41,579 nt of DNA, from NCBI RefSeq assembly GCF_001999765.1, contig NZ_MTIC01000033.1:1-41579 (forward strand). Reading direction: 5' to 3'. The notes under the pieces were generated by a model, which ran no database searches, was not told the DNA's origin, and saw nothing but the letters and a program-made list of their open reading frames with translations. This document shows, piece after piece, positions 40,792-41,579 of the stretch. A program made the translations under genes and the position numbers. This DNA is from Sinomonas mesophila. Lineage in GTDB: Bacteria; Actinomycetota; Actinomycetes; Actinomycetales; Micrococcaceae. Position 1 is the stretch's first letter. Every line of letters begins with the position of its first letter.

Positions 40792-41433
40792 GTGCCACGC
40801 ATGACCTTCAGCCAGGTTGGCTTCGCTTATCACGACACCCAGGTCGTGCAGGACATCTCACTGACCTTCAGGCGTGGAACGCACACCGTGGTCACGGGAA
40901 GCAACGGCTCGGGGAAGTCGACACTTCTGGCCCTCGCGGCTGGCGTGCTCCGTCCCACGACGGGACGGGTCGCCACGCTCACGGGCGGACGCCCGGCATT
41001 CGTCATCCAGCATACGAGGACCTCGGAGACCATGCCCTGCACGGTGCGCCAGGCCGTGGAGATGGGCAGATGGGAGCGCCGGCGCAGCCTGTGGCCCCTG
41101 CGGGCCGCGGACCACCGGGCCATTTCGGCAGCCATGGAGCGAATGGGGATCGAGGACCTCGCGGAACGTCAGCTCAACGACCTGTCTGGAGGCCAGCGCC
41201 AGCGGTCGCTCATCGCGCAAGGACTGGCGCAGGACGCCGAGATACTCATCCTGGATGAGCCCACAGCAGGCGTCGACCTGGCCGCGCAGGAACTCATTCG
41301 CACAGCTGTCGACGAAGAACTGCGGCGTGGCGTGACTGTCCTTGAGGCAAGCCATGACCCTCGGGACATCAGCCGTGCGGCCCGCGTCCTCACGCTTGAG
41401 CGAGGACTCGTCGTCTCGGACACACGCGCATAG
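40792..41433 (+). CDS. aztA: zinc ABC transporter ATP-binding protein AztA
   Basis: A 213-residue ABC ATPase. Walker A is TGSNGSGKSTLLAL (residues ~38-47), Q-loop in AFVIQHTRTSETMP, signature LSGGQRQRSLIAQGLAQ, Walker B ILILDEPTAGVD, switch His in LEASHDPRD. It has the short length and VEMGRW segment usual for zinc/manganese importers. GTG at 40792 after GGGGAACCA is chosen; ATG at 40801 is the alternative. Divergent from aztB with the candidate Zur box between, so zinc limitation should induce both sides. A strong terminator follows. Confidence 0.93.
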   Translation: MPRMTFSQVGFAYHDTQVVQDISLTFRRGTHTVVTGSNGSGKSTLLALAAGVLRPTTGRVATLTGGRPAFVIQHTRTSETMPCTVRQAVEMGRWERRRSLWPLRAADHRAISAAMERMGIEDLAERQLNDLSGGQRQRSLIAQGLAQDAEILILDEPTAGVDLAAQELIRTAVDEELRRGVTVLEASHDPRDISRAARVLTLERGLVVSDTRA

Positions 41434-41436
41434 CGC

Positions 41437-41479
41437 CCGAGGGCCTGAGCCTGGCGCAAGACCAGGCTCAGACCCTCGG
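41437..41479. terminator. bidirectional terminator after aztA
   Basis: CCGAGGG and CTGAGCCTGG pair with CCAGGCTCAG and CCCTCGG around a 7-nt loop, 4 bp past the aztA stop and 38 bp past the convergent gene. No T tract. Confidence 0.75.
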
Positions 41480-41517
41480 GTGACGCGGAGGATGAGTCCG
41501 ACCGGCTTCGAGTCCGC

Positions 41518-41579
41518 TCAGAGCACCTTCTCGAGGAAGGACTGGGTGCGGGACTCCTGCGGGTTGGTCAGGACCTCGC
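41518..41579 (-). CDS. amino-acid ABC transporter ATP-binding protein, C-terminus (partial)
   Basis: Only the last 20 codons are inside the window: EVLTNPQESRTQSFLEKVL then TGA. The pattern 'TNP...RT..FL..VL' is the typical C-terminus of polar amino-acid uptake ATPases (GlnQ/ArtP/HisP type). The gene is cut by the window edge, so nothing further can be said. Confidence 0.7.
   Translation of the reverse strand, partial: EVLTNPQESRTQSFLEKVL

Overview
The window is very GC-rich chromosomal DNA of an actinobacterium. The most likely source is the Micrococcaceae (Arthrobacter/Sinomonas-like). This is judged from the product set (100-residue PurS with purS-purQ-purL overlaps, ffs-dnaX-recR, LytR_C protein, DUF503, YchJ, OhrR-type MarR), frequent GTG starts, and many promoters whose -10 box sits 6-7 nt before the start codon (leaderless genes). 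No rRNA genes, phage, transposase or CRISPR array were seen.

Layout. 1-5.1 kb: a lipoprotein and divergent TetR regulator, a LytR_C protein with a 99-residue partner, a HAD phosphatase, a DUF4188 protein with divergent TetR regulator, and glutathione peroxidase. 5.1-7.2 kb: a secreted M23 peptidase with a long Pro/Ala tail and tandem repeats upstream, tRNA-Ser(GGA), and the SRP RNA. 7.2-10.8 kb: dnaX (unusually long linker) and recR. 10.8-16.8 kb: a 2-oxoglutarate/Fe(II) oxygenase, a three-gene ABC exporter operon, and lysC with a probable internal start for the beta subunit. 16.8-18.6 kb: two small paralogues opposite an OhrR-like regulator, with a perfect 20-bp palindrome between them, then a lipoprotein with a subtilisin-inhibitor domain. 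18.7-21.4 kb: PhoD phosphatase and a conserved protein. 21.4-24.3 kb: a visibly lower-GC, translationally coupled three-gene operon of unknown function. 24.7-29.1 kb: DUF1540, YchJ and purSQL. 29.1-33.3 kb: a zinc alcohol dehydrogenase and a large secreted GH13 amylase with three C-terminal X25-type modules. 33.4-36.2 kb: small conserved genes, including an internally deleted VOC gene. 36.4-41.4 kb: a zinc-uptake locus (aztA divergent from aztB-aztD-aztC plus a second, frameshifted aztD). The window ends in the 3' end of an amino-acid-type ABC ATPase gene.

The most unusual signal is a family of 21-bp repeats (core TGACCCCGC) in four intergenic regions. In two convergent gene pairs the array fills the whole gap, and its outermost TGA units are the stop codons of both genes. 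Because 21 is a multiple of three, further units add in-frame stops. Other points worth following are the widespread leaderless starts, the OhrR-like regulator without ohr, the frameshift in a C6 tract of the more canonical aztD, two mutually exclusive hairpins in the purS leader, and the unknown lower-GC operon.
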